A DNA stretch of 64,000 nt from Mycobacterium senriense (GTDB taxonomy: Bacteria > Actinomycetota > Actinomycetes > Mycobacteriales > Mycobacteriaceae). Made by a program: the position numbers and the translations under genes. The stretch covers positions 2,232,001 through 2,296,000 of the forward strand of contig NZ_AP024828.1 in assembly GCF_019668465.1 (NCBI RefSeq), in the 5' to 3' direction. The notes beneath the pieces were generated by a model that did no database searches, was not told where the DNA came from, and saw nothing but the letters and a program-made list of their open reading frames with translations. Shown here piece after piece: positions 7,235 to 16,111 of the stretch (its first letter is position 1; every line of letters begins with the position of its first letter).

Positions 7235-8741
7235 CACGCGAAGGGCCTGGTCCCTTCGGCTGCGGCTGCTGGTCGGTCAGATCGTCGTGTTGGCGATCGT
7301 CTGCGTGGGCATCACCGCGGCGACCGAACTGGCGCTGCTGCACCACCTGGTGGCCCAGCTCGACGGGCAGCTCGCCGGCACCTCCTACCGCTCGGCGCTC
7401 ATGTACCCCGAGCCGCCGCACTCGGGCTGGCGGCATCAGCACGTCTATCCGAGGCCGGGCCCCGGCCCGCGATTCCTGGACGCTCCGGGCCAGCCGGCGG
7501 GCATGGTGGCGGCGGTCGTCAGCCACGGGAACACGGTGGACGCGGGCTACACGACGAGCAGCGGCGACCGGGCGGAGCTGACCCCGACCGCCCAGCTGCA
7601 GCTGTCCGGTATCGCCGGCAGCCGCAAGCCGGTGACCGTGGACCTCGACGGGCTGGGCCGCTACCGGGTGGTCGCGGCCCCGAGCCGCAACGGCGGCGAC
7701 GTCATCGTCACCGGCCTGTCGATGGCCAATATCGACGCCACCCTGATGCGGATGCTGGTGATCTTCGGGATCGTCACCGTCATCGCGCTGGTCGCTGCGA
7801 CCACGGCCGGTGTGATCATCATCAGGCGGGCGCTGGCGCCGCTGCGCCGCGTCGCGCAGACCGCGAGCGAGGTAGCCGGCTTGCCGTTGGCGCGCGGCGA
7901 GGTCGAACTCCCGATGCGGGTGGGCGAATCCGATGCCAACCCCTCCACTGAGGTGGGGCAGCTCGGCGCGGCCCTCAACCAGATGCTGGACCACATCGCG
8001 GCGGCGCTGTCGGCGCGGCAGGCCAGCGAGACGCGGGTCCGCCAATTCGTCGCCGACGCCAGCCACGAGTTGCGCACGCCGCTGGCGGCGATCCGCGGCT
8101 ACACCGAACTGACCCAACGGATGGGTGACGACCGCGAGGCGGTGGCGCAGGCGATGAGCCGGGTGGCCTCCGAGACCGAGCGGATGACGCGCCTTGTCGA
8201 GGACCTGCTGCTGCTGGCCCGGCTGGACTCCGGCCGGCCGCTGGAACGCGAACCGGTGGATCTGTCGCGGTTGGCGGTGGACGCGGTCAACGACGCTCAC
8301 GTCGCCGGGCCCGATCATCAATGGGAACTCGACCTGCCCGAGGAGCCGGTCGTCGTCACAGGGGACGCGGCGCGGCTACACCAGGTGCTGGCCAATCTGC
8401 TTGCCAACGCCCGGGTCCACACGGGGGCGGGCACGGTCGTGACGACGCGGCTGTGCGCCGAGCCGTCGCACACCGTGCTGCAGGTCATCGACAACGGGCC
8501 GGGCATCCCGGCGGCGTTGCAATCCGAGGTGTTCGAACGGTTCGCCCGCGGCGACTCGTCGCGTTCCCGCAAGGGCGGCAGCACCGGGCTGGGCCTGGCG
8601 ATCGTCTCCGCGGTTGTCAAGGCGCACAACGGAACTATCGCGGTGGACAGCGCGCCGGGTCGTACCGAGTTCACGGTGCGGTTGCCACCCAACGGATGGC
8701 AACCGCCCGCGTCGAACTCCGAAGGCGCGCAAGGCGCCTGA
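7212..8741 (+). CDS. tcrY: Sensor histidine kinase TcrY
   Basis: A 509-residue membrane kinase partnering TcrX. Order: cytosolic Arg-rich start, TM1 at about 17-38, extracytoplasmic sensor (about 40-175), TM2 at about 179-202, HAMP, dimerisation/phosphoacceptor box with H285 in DASHELRTPLAAIRGY, then an HATPase with N box (NLLANARVH), G1 (DNGPGIP), F box and G2 (GSTGLGLAIV). It is slightly longer than the about 475 aa I recall for M. tuberculosis TcrY, mainly through a Pro/Gly-rich sensor insertion (near EPPHSGWRHQHVYPRPG). Translationally coupled to tcrX by overlap. Convergent with lpqH, stops 5 bp apart. Confidence 0.94.
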   Translation: MSSSRPADTRRAWSLRLRLLVGQIVVLAIVCVGITAATELALLHHLVAQLDGQLAGTSYRSALMYPEPPHSGWRHQHVYPRPGPGPRFLDAPGQPAGMVAAVVSHGNTVDAGYTTSSGDRAELTPTAQLQLSGIAGSRKPVTVDLDGLGRYRVVAAPSRNGGDVIVTGLSMANIDATLMRMLVIFGIVTVIALVAATTAGVIIIRRALAPLRRVAQTASEVAGLPLARGEVELPMRVGESDANPSTEVGQLGAALNQMLDHIAAALSARQASETRVRQFVADASHELRTPLAAIRGYTELTQRMGDDREAVAQAMSRVASETERMTRLVEDLLLLARLDSGRPLEREPVDLSRLAVDAVNDAHVAGPDHQWELDLPEEPVVVTGDAARLHQVLANLLANARVHTGAGTVVTTRLCAEPSHTVLQVIDNGPGIPAALQSEVFERFARGDSSRSRKGGSTGLGLAIVSAVVKAHNGTIAVDSAPGRTEFTVRLPPNGWQPPASNSEGAQGA

Positions 8742-8763
8742 CCTGATTAGCTGTTGCAGGTCA
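8739..8763. terminator. Convergent hairpin between tcrY and lpqH
   Basis: A 7-bp perfect inverted repeat TGACCTG (8739-8745) / CAGGTCA (8757-8763) with an 11-nt loop spans the stop codons of the two convergent genes. It could terminate either transcript. There is no T-tract. Confidence 0.4.
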
Positions 8764-9232
8764 CGTTGATTTCGAAGGGTTTGTTGACCGGCTGCATCGG
8801 GTTGGCCATGTCCACCCCGGTGGCGGTGCCGCTGATCTTGTAGGTGTTGCCGTCCTTGCTGGCGGAGGCATTGCCCTGGCCGGCGCCGGAGGTGTAGCCC
8901 AGGGTCACGCCGTTGACGTTGCCCAGCCCAACCGATTTCACCTGCGGCGGGCTGCCGTCGCTGAGCACGGCGGCGATGCCGGTCGCCGCGCCACCGATCG
9001 CGATGTTGATGGTGCCGCCCGCGTTCGTGCAGACGACCGAGCCCGTGACGTTCTGGTCTTTGCCATCGATGGTGACCTTCGTACCGCCGGATGCACCGGA
9101 GCTGGCCGACGCGCTGGTGCTAGAGCTACTCGAGGAACTGCCCGTGGTCGACTTGTTATTACTCGAACAGCCAGAAATTCCCGCGGCAAGAATTGCCGCA
9201 CCGGCCACCGCGACCGTCAGTTGACGCTTCAC
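8747..9232 (-). CDS. lpqH: 19-kDa lipoprotein antigen LpqH
   Basis: A 161-residue lipoprotein: Lys/Arg N-terminus, hydrophobic helix ([13 protein letters not shown]), lipobox ISGC with lipidated C22, then a Ser/Thr/Ala linker (the O-glycosylated stretch in M. tuberculosis) and a beta-rich domain including [27 protein letters not shown] and [11 protein letters not shown]. Two further cysteines probably form a disulfide. Near-identical in layout to Rv3763. It starts at GTG 9232 after AAAGGAG. LpqH is a surface-exposed TLR2 agonist. The polyserine run in the linker is longer than I remember in M. tuberculosis. Confidence 0.97.
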   Translation of the reverse strand: MKRQLTVAVAGAAILAAGISGCSSNNKSTTGSSSSSSSTSASASSGASGGTKVTIDGKDQNVTGSVVCTNAGGTINIAIGGAATGIAAVLSDGSPPQVKSVGLGNVNGVTLGYTSGAGQGNASASKDGNTYKISGTATGVDMANPMQPVNKPFEINVTCNS

Positions 9233-9398
9233 CTGTTCTCCTTTGCCCGATAGTTGCGGTCCTCGGCATCGAGGGCCGTCTGGGCAGTATGCGGGTTAAC
9301 TGAGTCGCGATCCAGAGCCCGAAGAAATTGTTGCTGTGTTCATTAATTAGACGACGAAAAGCCGTCCGAACCGCCTTGGCGGGCGGTGCGTTAATGGC

Positions 9399-11285
9399 AT
9401 GGTTGTCAGGGTGGATCACAAGCCTCCCAGCGCCGTCATCGAGTCGGCCCACCGCGACCACGTGCTGCCGTTTCACGATGAAACGGATTTCGCCGACGCC
9501 GACCGGGGATTCATTGCCGCGGAGTCGCCGTGCGTGATCAAAGCGGCCGACGGGCGGGTGGTCTGGGACAACGATGCCTACTCGTTCCTGGGCGGGCCCG
9601 CACCGGCGTCGGTGCATCCCAGCCTCTGGCGGCAATCGATGCTGGCCGCCAAACAGGGCCTCTACCAAGTGGTTCCGGGTATCTATCAGGTTCGCGGCTT
9701 TGACATCTCGAACGTCACGTTCGTGGAATCCGACAACGGCGTCATCGTCATCGATCCCCTGGTGTCCACGGAGGTGGCCGCGGCGGCGCTGACCTTGTAT
9801 CGCACCCACCGAGGCGGCGAGCGCCGCGTCGTCGCGGTGATCTACACGCACAGCCACGTCGACCATTTCGGCGGCGTATTGGGCGTCACCTCGCAGGCGG
9901 ACGTGGATGCCGGTGCGGTGGCCGTCCTGGCGCCGGAGGGCTTCATCGAGCACGCGGTGCAGGAAAACGTCTATGCCGGACCGGCAATGACGCGACGGGC
10001 AACCTACATGTACGGCTCGCTGCTGCCCCGTGGACCGATGGATCAGGTCGGCTGCGGGCTGGGGCAGGCGCCGTCCACAGGCGAGGTCGCCGTCATCGTG
10101 CCCACCATCGACATCCGCACCACAGGTGAAACACACACCATCGACGGCGTGGAGATCGAATTCCAGATGGCGCCGGGCACCGAGGCGCCCGCCGAAATGC
10201 ATTTCTATTTCCCACGTTTCCGCGCCTTGTGCATGGCCGAGAACGCCACGCACAATCTGCACAATCTGTTGACGCTGCGTGGCGCGTTGGTGCGTGACCC
10301 GCATGCCTGGTCGGGTTATCTCACCGAGGCGATCGACACGTTTGCCGATCGCGCCGACGTCGTGTTCGCCTCCCACCATTGGCCGACCTGGGGACGGGAC
10401 AGCATCGTCACGTTCCTGTCGCTGCAGCGCGACATGTACGCGTACCTGCACGACCAGACGTTACGGTTGCTCAACCAGGGCTACACCGGTGTCGAAATTG
10501 CCGAGATGTTCCAGATGCCACCGGCTCTCGAGCAGGCCTGGCATACGCACGGGTACTACGGATCGGTGAGCCACAATGTCAAGGCGATCTACCAGCGGTA
10601 TATGGGCTGGTTCGACGGCAACCCCGGTCGGCTGTGGCCCCATCCGCCCGAGGCCCTGGCGCCCCGGTATGTCGAGGCGATGGGCGGGATCGATCGCGTC
10701 GTCGACCTCGCCAGGGAGGCCTTCGATTCCGGGGACTTCCGTTGGGCCGCAACATTACTAGACCATGCGGTCTTCACCGACAGCGAGCACGCGGTCGCCC
10801 GCGCGTTGTACTCGGACACGCTCGAGCAGTTGGCCTACGGGGCCGAGAACGCGACCTGGCGCAACTTCTTCCTCAGTGGCGCAACGGAATTGCGCGACGG
10901 TAATTTCGGCACCGCGACCACGACGACGTCCCTCTCGATGCTCAGCCAGCTGACGCCGGAGCAGATCTTCGACGGTTTGGCGATTCGGGTCAACGGTCCA
11001 CGCAGCTGGGATCTGAACATCGCAATCGATATCGCCTTCGTCGACACCGCGACCAACTACCGGCTGGCCCTGCGCAACGGGGTGCTCGTTCGCCGCAGGG
11101 TGCCGCCCGATCCCTCGACGGCGACCGTGACGATCAAGCTGGCCACCAAGGTTCGGCTACTCGCCGTGGTGCTGGGAGACTTCAGCTCGCCCGGCCTGGA
11201 GCTCCTTGGTGATCAGACCGCGCTGCAGGCCTTTTTGGATGTGCTCGACGGGCCAGACCCGGATTTCAACATCGTCACGCCGTGA
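9399..11285 (+). CDS. Class A alkylsulfatase (MBL fold, SDS-hydrolase family)
   Basis: A 628-residue enzyme expected to hydrolyse primary or secondary alkyl sulfates. The metallo-beta-lactamase domain carries the full zinc motif H151-S-H153-V-D155-H156 (YTHSHVDHFGG), preceded by NVTFVESDNGVIVIDPL, and AEMHFYFP and MAENATHNLHN further on; then come the alkyl-sulfatase dimerisation domain (GYYGSVSHN, RYMGWFDGNPGRLWP) and a C-terminal SCP2-like lipid-binding domain (about 500-625). No signal peptide. It matches Rv3762c by family and by position next to lpqH. An intergenic gap of 166 bp separates it from divergent lpqH. It is convergent with the oxidoreductase downstream. Confidence 0.92.
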   Translation: MVVRVDHKPPSAVIESAHRDHVLPFHDETDFADADRGFIAAESPCVIKAADGRVVWDNDAYSFLGGPAPASVHPSLWRQSMLAAKQGLYQVVPGIYQVRGFDISNVTFVESDNGVIVIDPLVSTEVAAAALTLYRTHRGGERRVVAVIYTHSHVDHFGGVLGVTSQADVDAGAVAVLAPEGFIEHAVQENVYAGPAMTRRATYMYGSLLPRGPMDQVGCGLGQAPSTGEVAVIVPTIDIRTTGETHTIDGVEIEFQMAPGTEAPAEMHFYFPRFRALCMAENATHNLHNLLTLRGALVRDPHAWSGYLTEAIDTFADRADVVFASHHWPTWGRDSIVTFLSLQRDMYAYLHDQTLRLLNQGYTGVEIAEMFQMPPALEQAWHTHGYYGSVSHNVKAIYQRYMGWFDGNPGRLWPHPPEALAPRYVEAMGGIDRVVDLAREAFDSGDFRWAATLLDHAVFTDSEHAVARALYSDTLEQLAYGAENATWRNFFLSGATELRDGNFGTATTTTSLSMLSQLTPEQIFDGLAIRVNGPRSWDLNIAIDIAFVDTATNYRLALRNGVLVRRRVPPDPSTATVTIKLATKVRLLAVVLGDFSSPGLELLGDQTALQAFLDVLDGPDPDFNIVTP

Positions 11286-11297
11286 CGCCGCGTCACG
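11281..11297. terminator. Short hairpin across convergent stop codons
   Basis: CGTGACG (11281-11287) and CGTCACG (11291-11297) form a 7-bp stem with a 3-nt loop, enclosing both stop codons of the convergent alkylsulfatase and oxidoreductase genes. It may stop both transcripts, but there is no T-run. Confidence 0.4.
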
Positions 11298-12261
11298 CGA
11301 CGTCGATTACCACCTTGCCCAGCACCTTGCGGTCGGCGACATGCCGTAAGGCCGCGGCCGTCTCCGACAGCGGGAATCGCGCGCCGATGTAGGGTCGCAC
11401 CGTGCCGGCGGCGAACATGTCTGCCAACTCCTTGAGATCGCGCACGGCGTCATCGGGCCGGTCGGTCATGAACGTGCGGATCTCCATGCCGCGTACGCAG
11501 ATGTCTTTGAGCAGAATGAGATTCAGCGGAATCGCGGGGATGGTGCCGGCCGCATAGCCCAGCGTGACGAAGGTCCCGCCACGCGCGAGCCCGCGCAGCG
11601 CCGGCTCCGAATACGATCCGCCCACCGGGTCCAGCACCACGCGGGCGCTGTCGGCGGTGAGCTCACGGATCCGCGTCTTCAGGTCCTCGCGGTCATAGTC
11701 CACGGTCGCCTCGGCGCCGCGCTGCCGGCACAGCTCGAGCTTCTCCGGGCTCGACGCCGCGGCCAGCACCCGGGCCCCCATCGCGACCGCCAGGTCGACC
11801 GCGGCCAGCCCCACGCCGCCCGCGGCGCCCAGCACCACCACCCAATCTCCTTGCGTGACAGCCGCGGTCGAGCGCAGCGCGTGATAGGCGGTGCGGTAGG
11901 TGACGCCGAACGCCGCGGCCGAGGCGAAGTCGGCATCGTCGGGCACGAGCTCGGCTTGGCTCGCGTCGAGCAGCGCCTGTTCGGCGAACGCCCCGAATGT
12001 GGTTCCGGAAACCCGTTGTCCGGGACTGAACGGCGCACCGTCACCGGCGGCGATGACCTCCCCGGCGATCTCGTTGCCGGGGATGAACGGCGGCGGAATC
12101 TTGACCTGGTACTTGCCGGCGATGAACAGCACGTCGGGGAAGTTGACCGCGGCCGCGCGGACCCGCACCAGCAACTGGCCCGGGGCCGCGACGGGATCGG
12201 GCACGTCGTCGATCACCAAGTCCTCGGGAGCGCCGTAGGAACGACAGATCACCGCGCGCAT
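11293..12261 (-). CDS. NADPH:quinone oxidoreductase (zinc-type/MDR family)
   Basis: A 322-residue medium-chain dehydrogenase/reductase without zinc ligands. GroES-like N-domain (AVICRSYGAPEDLVIDDVPDP, FPDVLFIAGKYQVKIPPPF, PGNEIAGEV) and Rossmann domain with VVLGAAGGVGLAAVDLA, as in quinone oxidoreductase 1/enoyl reductase-like enzymes. The end DRKVLGKVVIDV is typical. ATG 12261 overlaps the TGA of the TetR gene (ATGA), so it is translationally coupled and the last gene of the 16.0 to 11.3 kb operon. It probably reduces an alpha,beta-unsaturated intermediate or quinone. Confidence 0.88.
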   Translation of the reverse strand: MRAVICRSYGAPEDLVIDDVPDPVAAPGQLLVRVRAAAVNFPDVLFIAGKYQVKIPPPFIPGNEIAGEVIAAGDGAPFSPGQRVSGTTFGAFAEQALLDASQAELVPDDADFASAAAFGVTYRTAYHALRSTAAVTQGDWVVVLGAAGGVGLAAVDLAVAMGARVLAAASSPEKLELCRQRGAEATVDYDREDLKTRIRELTADSARVVLDPVGGSYSEPALRGLARGGTFVTLGYAAGTIPAIPLNLILLKDICVRGMEIRTFMTDRPDDAVRDLKELADMFAAGTVRPYIGARFPLSETAAALRHVADRKVLGKVVIDVA

Positions 12262-12884
12262 CAACCGGCCTCCAGACCACGTAAACAGAACCGCACCACG
12301 TGCGCGATGTCGTCGGGGCCGGGCTCCTCGGCCGAGCCCACGTAGCGGCGCATGGTGGCGGCGGTGCAGCTGAACACCGCCTGTACATCGCGCTCGACGT
12401 CGCTACTGCCCAGCGCCGCAACGGGTTCCACGAGGAGCTCGCGAAGTGGCCGCATCATCTCCTGGTCGGCTCCGCGCCAGCTGGTTCCGGACGACATCTG
12501 GCCGGCCGCCGCACGTGTCATGCTGATCAGGTGCGGGTCGGCCACCTGTGCCAGCGTGCCCTCGATCCACCGCGCGACCTTGTTGCGCGGCTCGGATTCC
12601 TTGGCCATCTGATGCTCGAGGTAGGACACCACGATGCCCACGCCGCGTTCCATAACGGCCAGGATCAGATCGTCCTTACCGGCGAAATAGCGGTAGAACG
12701 CCTTGTTCGACGAGCCCGCCTCAACGACGATGTCGCTGACCCGCGGCGGTTCGGGTGCGACGCGTTCCATGACGCGCACCGCGGCGGCCAGGATGCGCTC
12801 GACCTCCTCGGTGGCCTCCCGCTGGCGGTCATCCAGTGCCCGCTCGACCGCGGCGGTCACCCGGTTAGAGCTCAACGAGCTCAC
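12261..12884 (-). CDS. TetR-family regulator of the lipid-catabolism operon
   Basis: A 207-residue repressor-type protein. The N-terminal HTH runs from ILAAAVRVMERVAP through PPRVSDIVVEAGSSNKAFYRYFAGKDDLILAVMERG; the rest is an all-helical ligand domain. GTG 12884 overlaps the end of the acyl-CoA dehydrogenase gene; a second in-frame GTG at 12860 is an alternative that also keeps the HTH. Being inside the operon suggests autoregulation; a 17-bp inverted repeat at 16074-16090 upstream of the first gene is the likely operator. The ligand is probably an acyl-CoA, by analogy with similar regulators. Confidence 0.87.
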   Translation of the reverse strand: MSSLSSNRVTAAVERALDDRQREATEEVERILAAAVRVMERVAPEPPRVSDIVVEAGSSNKAFYRYFAGKDDLILAVMERGVGIVVSYLEHQMAKESEPRNKVARWIEGTLAQVADPHLISMTRAAAGQMSSGTSWRGADQEMMRPLRELLVEPVAALGSSDVERDVQAVFSCTAATMRRYVGSAEEPGPDDIAHVVRFCLRGLEAG

Positions 12885-14148
12885 CGTATTTGGCGCGCGC
12901 GGCGGCGCGCCGCACGTCGAGCATCTCGCTGGGCCAGTCGCCCTCCTCGGCGTGATAACCCTTCAGCAGCATCCGGGCCAGGTTGACCTTGTGCGCCTCG
13001 GTCGGCCCGTCAGCCAGGCCCAGCGCGATGCCGCCCAGCAGGACGTTGACCAGCGGCAGCTGGTCGGTGAGTCCCAGCGCCCCGTGCACCTGAATGGCCC
13101 GCAGGGCAATCGATTTGAGCACCTGCGATGCCAGGATCTTGCAGGCGGCGATTTCGGCGCGGGCGGCGCGCTCGTCACCATTGTCGATCAGCCACGCGGC
13201 GTGCAGCACGGTCAGCCGGAACGGGATCAGCTCGGTGTACGAGTCGGCGACGAATTCCTGGACCAGTTGCTTGTCGGCCAGCAGACTGCCCTGGGTGAAG
13301 CGGCTTTTGGCCCGGCGGGACATGATCTCGACGGCGCGTTGCGCCATCCCGATGGAGCGCATCGCGTGATGCAGGCGCCCGCCGGCCAGTCTGGTCTGCA
13401 ATATCAAAAAGCCCTGGCCGGGCTCGCCGAGCAGCGCGTCGGCGGGCACCCGGACGTCGTTGTAATGCACCAGCGAATGACCCGGCTCGTGCGGGTCGGC
13501 CCCGACCAGGTGGTGATTGGCTTCCAGGATCAAGCCCTCGGTGCCGGCGGGGATCAGGAACGTCGACGCACCGGTGTGGACCGGCACGTCGGGATCGGTG
13601 ATCGCCACGACGATGAAGAACGAGGCGACGGAGGCGTTGGAGGAGAAGTACTTTCGCCCGGTGATCACCCAGTCGTCGCCGTCGCGGACGGCGCGGGTGG
13701 TGAAGACCCGCGGATCCGCGCCGCCCTGCGGTTCGGTCATCGAGAAGCACGAGAAGATCTCCCCGGATAGCAGGCCCGCCAGGTAGCGGTCCTTCTGCTC
13801 CTGGGTTCCGAAGCGGGCGATGATCTCGGCGTTGCCGGTGTCGGGCGCTTGCGTTCCGAAGACGATCGGCGCCCACGGGCTGCGGCCCAGGATCTCGTTG
13901 ATCAGCGTCAGCTTGACCGCACCCAATCCCTGACCGCCCAGCTCCGGCCCCAGATGCGGTGCCCACAAACCCTTGTCGCGCACCTGCTGCTTGAGCGGGT
14001 CGACAATGCGGCGCCGCTCGTCGTTCAGCGGCAGAAACTCGCAGCCCGGAAACAGCACCTCGAGCGGTTCCACCTCGTCGCGAACGAAGCCGCGGATCCA
14101 CTCGAGCTTCTCCTCGAACTCCGGCTCGGTAGAAAAGTCCCAGGACAT
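12865..14148 (-). CDS. Acyl-CoA dehydrogenase
   Basis: A 427-residue FAD-dependent dehydrogenase introducing the alpha-beta double bond in an acyl-CoA. Features: N-terminal helices, FAD/substrate motif FSCFSMTEPQGGADP, DGDDWVITGRKYFSSNAS, the C-terminal domain with ARAEIAACKILASQVLKSIALRAIQVHGALGLTDQLPL, and DGPTEAHKVNLARMLLKGY. The family resembles ACAD10/11-like and FadE enzymes seen beside APH-like phosphotransferases, which agrees with the gene at 15004. A GAAAGGAGTG ribosome site precedes the ATG. The chain or ring substrate is unknown. Confidence 0.93.
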   Translation of the reverse strand: MSWDFSTEPEFEEKLEWIRGFVRDEVEPLEVLFPGCEFLPLNDERRRIVDPLKQQVRDKGLWAPHLGPELGGQGLGAVKLTLINEILGRSPWAPIVFGTQAPDTGNAEIIARFGTQEQKDRYLAGLLSGEIFSCFSMTEPQGGADPRVFTTRAVRDGDDWVITGRKYFSSNASVASFFIVVAITDPDVPVHTGASTFLIPAGTEGLILEANHHLVGADPHEPGHSLVHYNDVRVPADALLGEPGQGFLILQTRLAGGRLHHAMRSIGMAQRAVEIMSRRAKSRFTQGSLLADKQLVQEFVADSYTELIPFRLTVLHAAWLIDNGDERAARAEIAACKILASQVLKSIALRAIQVHGALGLTDQLPLVNVLLGGIALGLADGPTEAHKVNLARMLLKGYHAEEGDWPSEMLDVRRAAARAKYGELVEL

Positions 14149-14237
14149 TCGAACACTCCTTTCATTAGTGGCGATCCGTCCCCCGCAAGCGGGAGGTGCC
14201 CCCAGCGCCCGGCTGCGCCGCGCTTACGATCGCCACG

Positions 14238-15002
14238 TCAGGGGATCCCGCCGTCGGCCCGCAGGATCGAGCCGGTGGTGAAGCTGGACGCGTCGGACGC
14301 CAGGAACAGTGCCGCGCCGACGATTTCGCGCGGGTCGCCTGCGCGCTGCAAGGAAAGGTGCTTGAACGGATTCTGTTCGGCCGCACCGAGATTCCAGGCC
14401 TTGCTCACGTCGGTGAGAAACGGTCCGGCCATCAGCGTGTTGACCCGCACCGCCGGACCGAACGCCTTGGCCAGCGCCTCGGTCATGGCGTTGAGCCCGG
14501 CCTTGGACGCGGCGTAGGGGATGATGTCGGGTGTTGGCCGCAGCGAGCCGGCCGTGCTCACGTTGATGATCGAGCCCCGACCGGCCGCCACCATGCGCTC
14601 ACCCACCAAGGCCGACAAGCGGAATGGGCCCTTGAGGTTGAGGTTGACCACGGCGTCGAACAGCTTCTCGGTCACATCGGTCAGCTTGTCGTACAACGGG
14701 GACATGCCCGCGTTGTTGATCAACGTGTCCACCTTGCCGAACCGTTCGTAGGCCGCCTCGACCAGGCCGTCGAGCTGATCCCAACGCCCGACGTGCACCT
14801 GATACGGCATGGCCGAACGGCCGGTCTCGGCCTCGATCTCCTCGGCGGTGGACACGCAGTTGTCCATGTTGCGGCTCGCGATCACCACGTCGGCACCGCA
14901 GCGGGCCGCGCCGAACGCCATCTCGCGTCCCAGGCCGCGGCTACCCCCGGTGATCAGGAAGACGCGGTCGGTGAGATCGAAAAGCTGCTCGGCATACCCC
15001 AT
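14238..15002 (-). CDS. SDR-family oxidoreductase
   Basis: A 254-residue classical short-chain dehydrogenase. NAD(P) loop TGGSRGLGREMAFG, NNAG motif (LINNAGMSPLY), catalytic Ser in INVSTAGS, and YAASK (Y and K) are all present; the end FTTGSILRADGG is standard. It probably oxidises or reduces a 3-hydroxyacyl or alcohol intermediate. One bp separates it from the phosphotransferase gene upstream; 89 bp precede the dehydrogenase downstream, which has its own ribosome site. Confidence 0.93.
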   Translation of the reverse strand: MGYAEQLFDLTDRVFLITGGSRGLGREMAFGAARCGADVVIASRNMDNCVSTAEEIEAETGRSAMPYQVHVGRWDQLDGLVEAAYERFGKVDTLINNAGMSPLYDKLTDVTEKLFDAVVNLNLKGPFRLSALVGERMVAAGRGSIINVSTAGSLRPTPDIIPYAASKAGLNAMTEALAKAFGPAVRVNTLMAGPFLTDVSKAWNLGAAEQNPFKHLSLQRAGDPREIVGAALFLASDASSFTTGSILRADGGIP

Positions 15003-15003
15003 T

Positions 15004-16038
15004 TCAGGATCCCTTGGTAGATCGGGCGAGTTCGGCGGCCGTGGCGATGAGCTGGAGGATCATCGGGCCGAACGCGTCGGTGATCTTGGGGTCGACCTTG
15101 CCGGTCCGCACCCCGGCCGCGTACGTCTTCTCCAGCACGATGCCCAGTTTCCAGTTGGCCAGCACCAGGTAGTAGTCGATGTTCTCGGTCGACAATCCGC
15201 TGACGGTTTCGTAATGCTCCAACAGCTCGCTGCGCGTCGGCATGCCGCGCATGTCGAGATAAAACCCGTCCTCGCGCGGCTTTTCGCCGTCGTAGCCCAG
15301 CAGACACCACGCCAGGTCGAGCAGTGGATCGCCCACCGTGGTCATCTCCCAGTCCACGATCGCGGCCAGGCGCGCGGGGGCGCCGTGCTCGAACATCACG
15401 TTGGCGAACTGATAGTCGCCGTGCATGATGCCCGGCCGGTAACGCGCCGGACGGTTGCGGCGCAGCCAGTCGGAGGCCTCGTCCAGACCCGGCAGCTCGC
15501 GAACCTTGTAGGCGTCGAGGAACGCCAGCCAGCGATCGACCTGCCGCTCGTGGAATCCGTCCGGGCGGCCGAAGCCTTCGAGTCCTTGCTTGCGCCACTC
15601 CACTCGGCCCAGCTTGGCCGCGCCGTCGACCAATTGGAAGGCCAGGCCGCGCCGGGCCTCGAGGTCGGTGTCGAACGGCGATTGCCAGCCACCGTCCATC
15701 GGGCTCCACCCGTTGATCGCCTGCATGACGTAGAACGGCATCCCTAGAACGGCGCCGGTGTCATCGGCGGCGATCAGCGCCGCGTGCGGGACATCGGTGC
15801 CGGACAGCGCCCGCACCAGGCGGATCTCCCGCAGCAGCCCGTCGATGCGGGCGGCGTCGGCCCGGACGCCGGGCATCCGCAACACCATCCGCTGGCCACC
15901 GCGCTCGATCAGATAAAGGGTGTTCTGCGAACCGCCCTTCAGCTGGGTCAGCCGCGCCTGTTCGCCATCGCCCGGGGCGTCGTTCGCATCCAGCCAGCGA
16001 GCGAGGACGCCCGCGTCGAGTCCCGATTCACCAGTCAC
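15004..16038 (-). CDS. APH-like phosphotransferase, first gene of lipid operon
   Basis: A 344-residue protein with the same fold as the 2897 gene: glycine loop LKGGSQNTLYLIERGG, catalytic IMHGDYQFANVMF, metal-binding AIVDWEMTTVGDPLLDLAW. GTG 16038 was chosen (VTGESGLDAGVL), following GAGAGGG; an upstream in-frame ATG lacks a site. It heads a five-gene minus-strand operon with SDR, acyl-CoA dehydrogenase, TetR and quinone oxidoreductase. ACAD10/11-type kinase and dehydrogenase domains degrade 4-hydroxy acids in animals, so phosphorylation of a hydroxyacyl-CoA before dehydrogenation is a reasonable inference, not shown here. Confidence 0.9.
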   Translation of the reverse strand: MTGESGLDAGVLARWLDANDAPGDGEQARLTQLKGGSQNTLYLIERGGQRMVLRMPGVRADAARIDGLLREIRLVRALSGTDVPHAALIAADDTGAVLGMPFYVMQAINGWSPMDGGWQSPFDTDLEARRGLAFQLVDGAAKLGRVEWRKQGLEGFGRPDGFHERQVDRWLAFLDAYKVRELPGLDEASDWLRRNRPARYRPGIMHGDYQFANVMFEHGAPARLAAIVDWEMTTVGDPLLDLAWCLLGYDGEKPREDGFYLDMRGMPTRSELLEHYETVSGLSTENIDYYLVLANWKLGIVLEKTYAAGVRTGKVDPKITDAFGPMILQLIATAAELARSTKGS

Positions 16039-16073
16039 TCGCCAACCCTCTCTGCACACCCCGATCTCTGTCG

Positions 16074-16090
16074 GGAGAATAGCATTCTCC
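16074..16090. promoter_or_regulatory. Candidate TetR operator upstream of the lipid operon
   Basis: GGAGAAT-AGC-ATTCTCC is a perfect 7-bp inverted repeat with a 3-nt spacer, 36 bp upstream of the GTG of the first operon gene. Size and symmetry suit a TetR dimer, and the operon encodes a TetR regulator (12261). It could also lie at the 3' end of the neighbouring methyltransferase transcript. Confidence 0.55.
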
Positions 16091-16111
16091 GTGCTAGGGG
16101 CAAGTGCGGTA

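Noticed and set aside
9159..10451. 430-codon open frame antisense to the alkylsulfatase and lpqH.
   Set aside because: The composition is Arg/His/Asp-rich without domains, typical of antisense shadows of high-GC genes.
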